Source: Anaerolineales bacterium
Lineage (GTDB): Bacteria > Chloroflexota > Anaerolineae > Aggregatilineales > UBA2796
Reading direction: 5' to 3'
Length of the DNA: 64,000 bases
Assembly (NCBI GenBank): GCA_015075625.1
Contig: JABTTZ010000001.1
Span: forward strand, 1,178,001-1,242,000
Shown here piece after piece: positions 63,765-64,000 of the stretch. The first letter of the stretch is position 1. Each line of letters starts with the position of its first letter. The position numbers and the translations under genes are program-made. The notes beneath the pieces are model-generated. The model saw nothing but the letters and a program-made list of their open reading frames with translations, was not told where the DNA came from and did not search any database.

Positions 63765-63990
63765 TCAGCCTACCGGAACAACCATAAGAAGGGTGGTATA
63801 GGTTTCCAGAGGGACGGGATCACCAATCACCAGCCTCTTCCATAACGGCAATTACGCCCTGAATAGCATCTTGAATAGCGCGGATGGCGTCCTCGCAGGT
63901 TTCGCCTTGGGTAACACAACCGGGAAGGCTAGGACATTCAGCAATCCAGAAGTTGGATTCGGGATCGGGGTAGAGGACGATCTGGCGCAT
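63765..63990 (-). pseudogene. hicB: HicB antitoxin, frameshifted (or sequencing error)
   Basis: ATG 63990 opens MRQIVLYPDPESNFWIAECP followed by SLPGCVTQGETCEDAIRAIQ, a short HicB antitoxin. In frame it stops at 63820-63822 after MEEAGDW. A shift of one base near 63825 restores GDPVPLETYTTLLMVV, the usual HicB tail, ending at 63765 just before hicA. The region length is 3n+1, consistent with one extra base. The order hicB-hicA is retained. It may be a true frameshift or an assembly error. Confidence 0.65.
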
Positions 63991-64000
63991 ATTGCAGTAC

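Overview
The window looks like a chromosomal segment of a GC-rich Chloroflexota bacterium, probably Anaerolineae-like. This is inferred from several features together: very GAF-rich sensor proteins, a TIGR03663-like glycosyltransferase, Thr/Pro-rich extracytoplasmic linkers, a FprA-type ferredoxin reductase, and a single-membrane style lipoprotein inside the rpmH-rnpA-yidD-yidC-jag cluster. No rRNA, tRNA, CRISPR array or intact insertion sequence was found. The two edge genes are a 5'-truncated CARDB/repeat protein on the left and a hicBA pair on the right.

Layout. 1-10 kb: a surface protein with recently amplified internal repeats, a 0.8-kb array of palindromic intergenic repeats, and a 2120-residue alpha-2-macroglobulin with an intact CTEQ thioester motif. 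10-18.8 kb: housekeeping and accessory enzymes (aldo/keto reductase, a YCII protein beside a dead ECF sigma gene, NUDIX hydrolase, GH31 glycosidase, BenE transporter, a soluble histidine kinase, an alpha/beta hydrolase). 18.9-35.5 kb: a signalling block made of a single-domain response regulator, four GAF proteins with no output domain, and a 2299-residue Cache-HAMP-GAF-PAS histidine kinase, all on the + strand, with ATGA overlaps between the first three genes. 35.5-39.1 kb: amidohydrolase, acyl-adenylating ligase and a Crp/Fnr regulator.

39.2-41.9 kb is the most unusual locus. A CHAT caspase-like protease is fused to a C-terminal formylglycine-generating-enzyme (C-type lectin fold) domain. 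The last ~40 codons look like the variable region of a diversity-generating retroelement (DGR): many variable codons read NNC, as expected from AAC template codons mutated at adenines. It is followed by an 8-bp GAA-loop hairpin and then by the first ~55-70 codons of a DGR-type reverse transcriptase that is frameshifted and cut off. This suggests a hypervariable sensor-protease whose local mutagenesis machinery has been lost or lies elsewhere.

42-51.6 kb: ferredoxin-NADP reductase, GT39-like glycosyltransferase, polyprenyl diphosphate synthase, LysM protein, GT2 synthase, and a Ser/Thr kinase fused to a membrane module usually seen on histidine kinases. 51.6-56.8 kb (- strand): rpmH, rnpA, yidD, a beta-propeller lipoprotein, yidC, jag and a DegT-family aminotransferase, driven by a good sigma70-type promoter. 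57-63.8 kb (- strand): an alpha/beta hydrolase translationally coupled to a KARI-like protein that has lost expected metal ligands, a BadF-type sugar kinase fused to MurNAc-6-P etherase beside an M19 dipeptidase (likely cell-wall recycling), a membrane-anchored DsbA-like thioredoxin-fold protein, and hicA with a frameshifted hicB.
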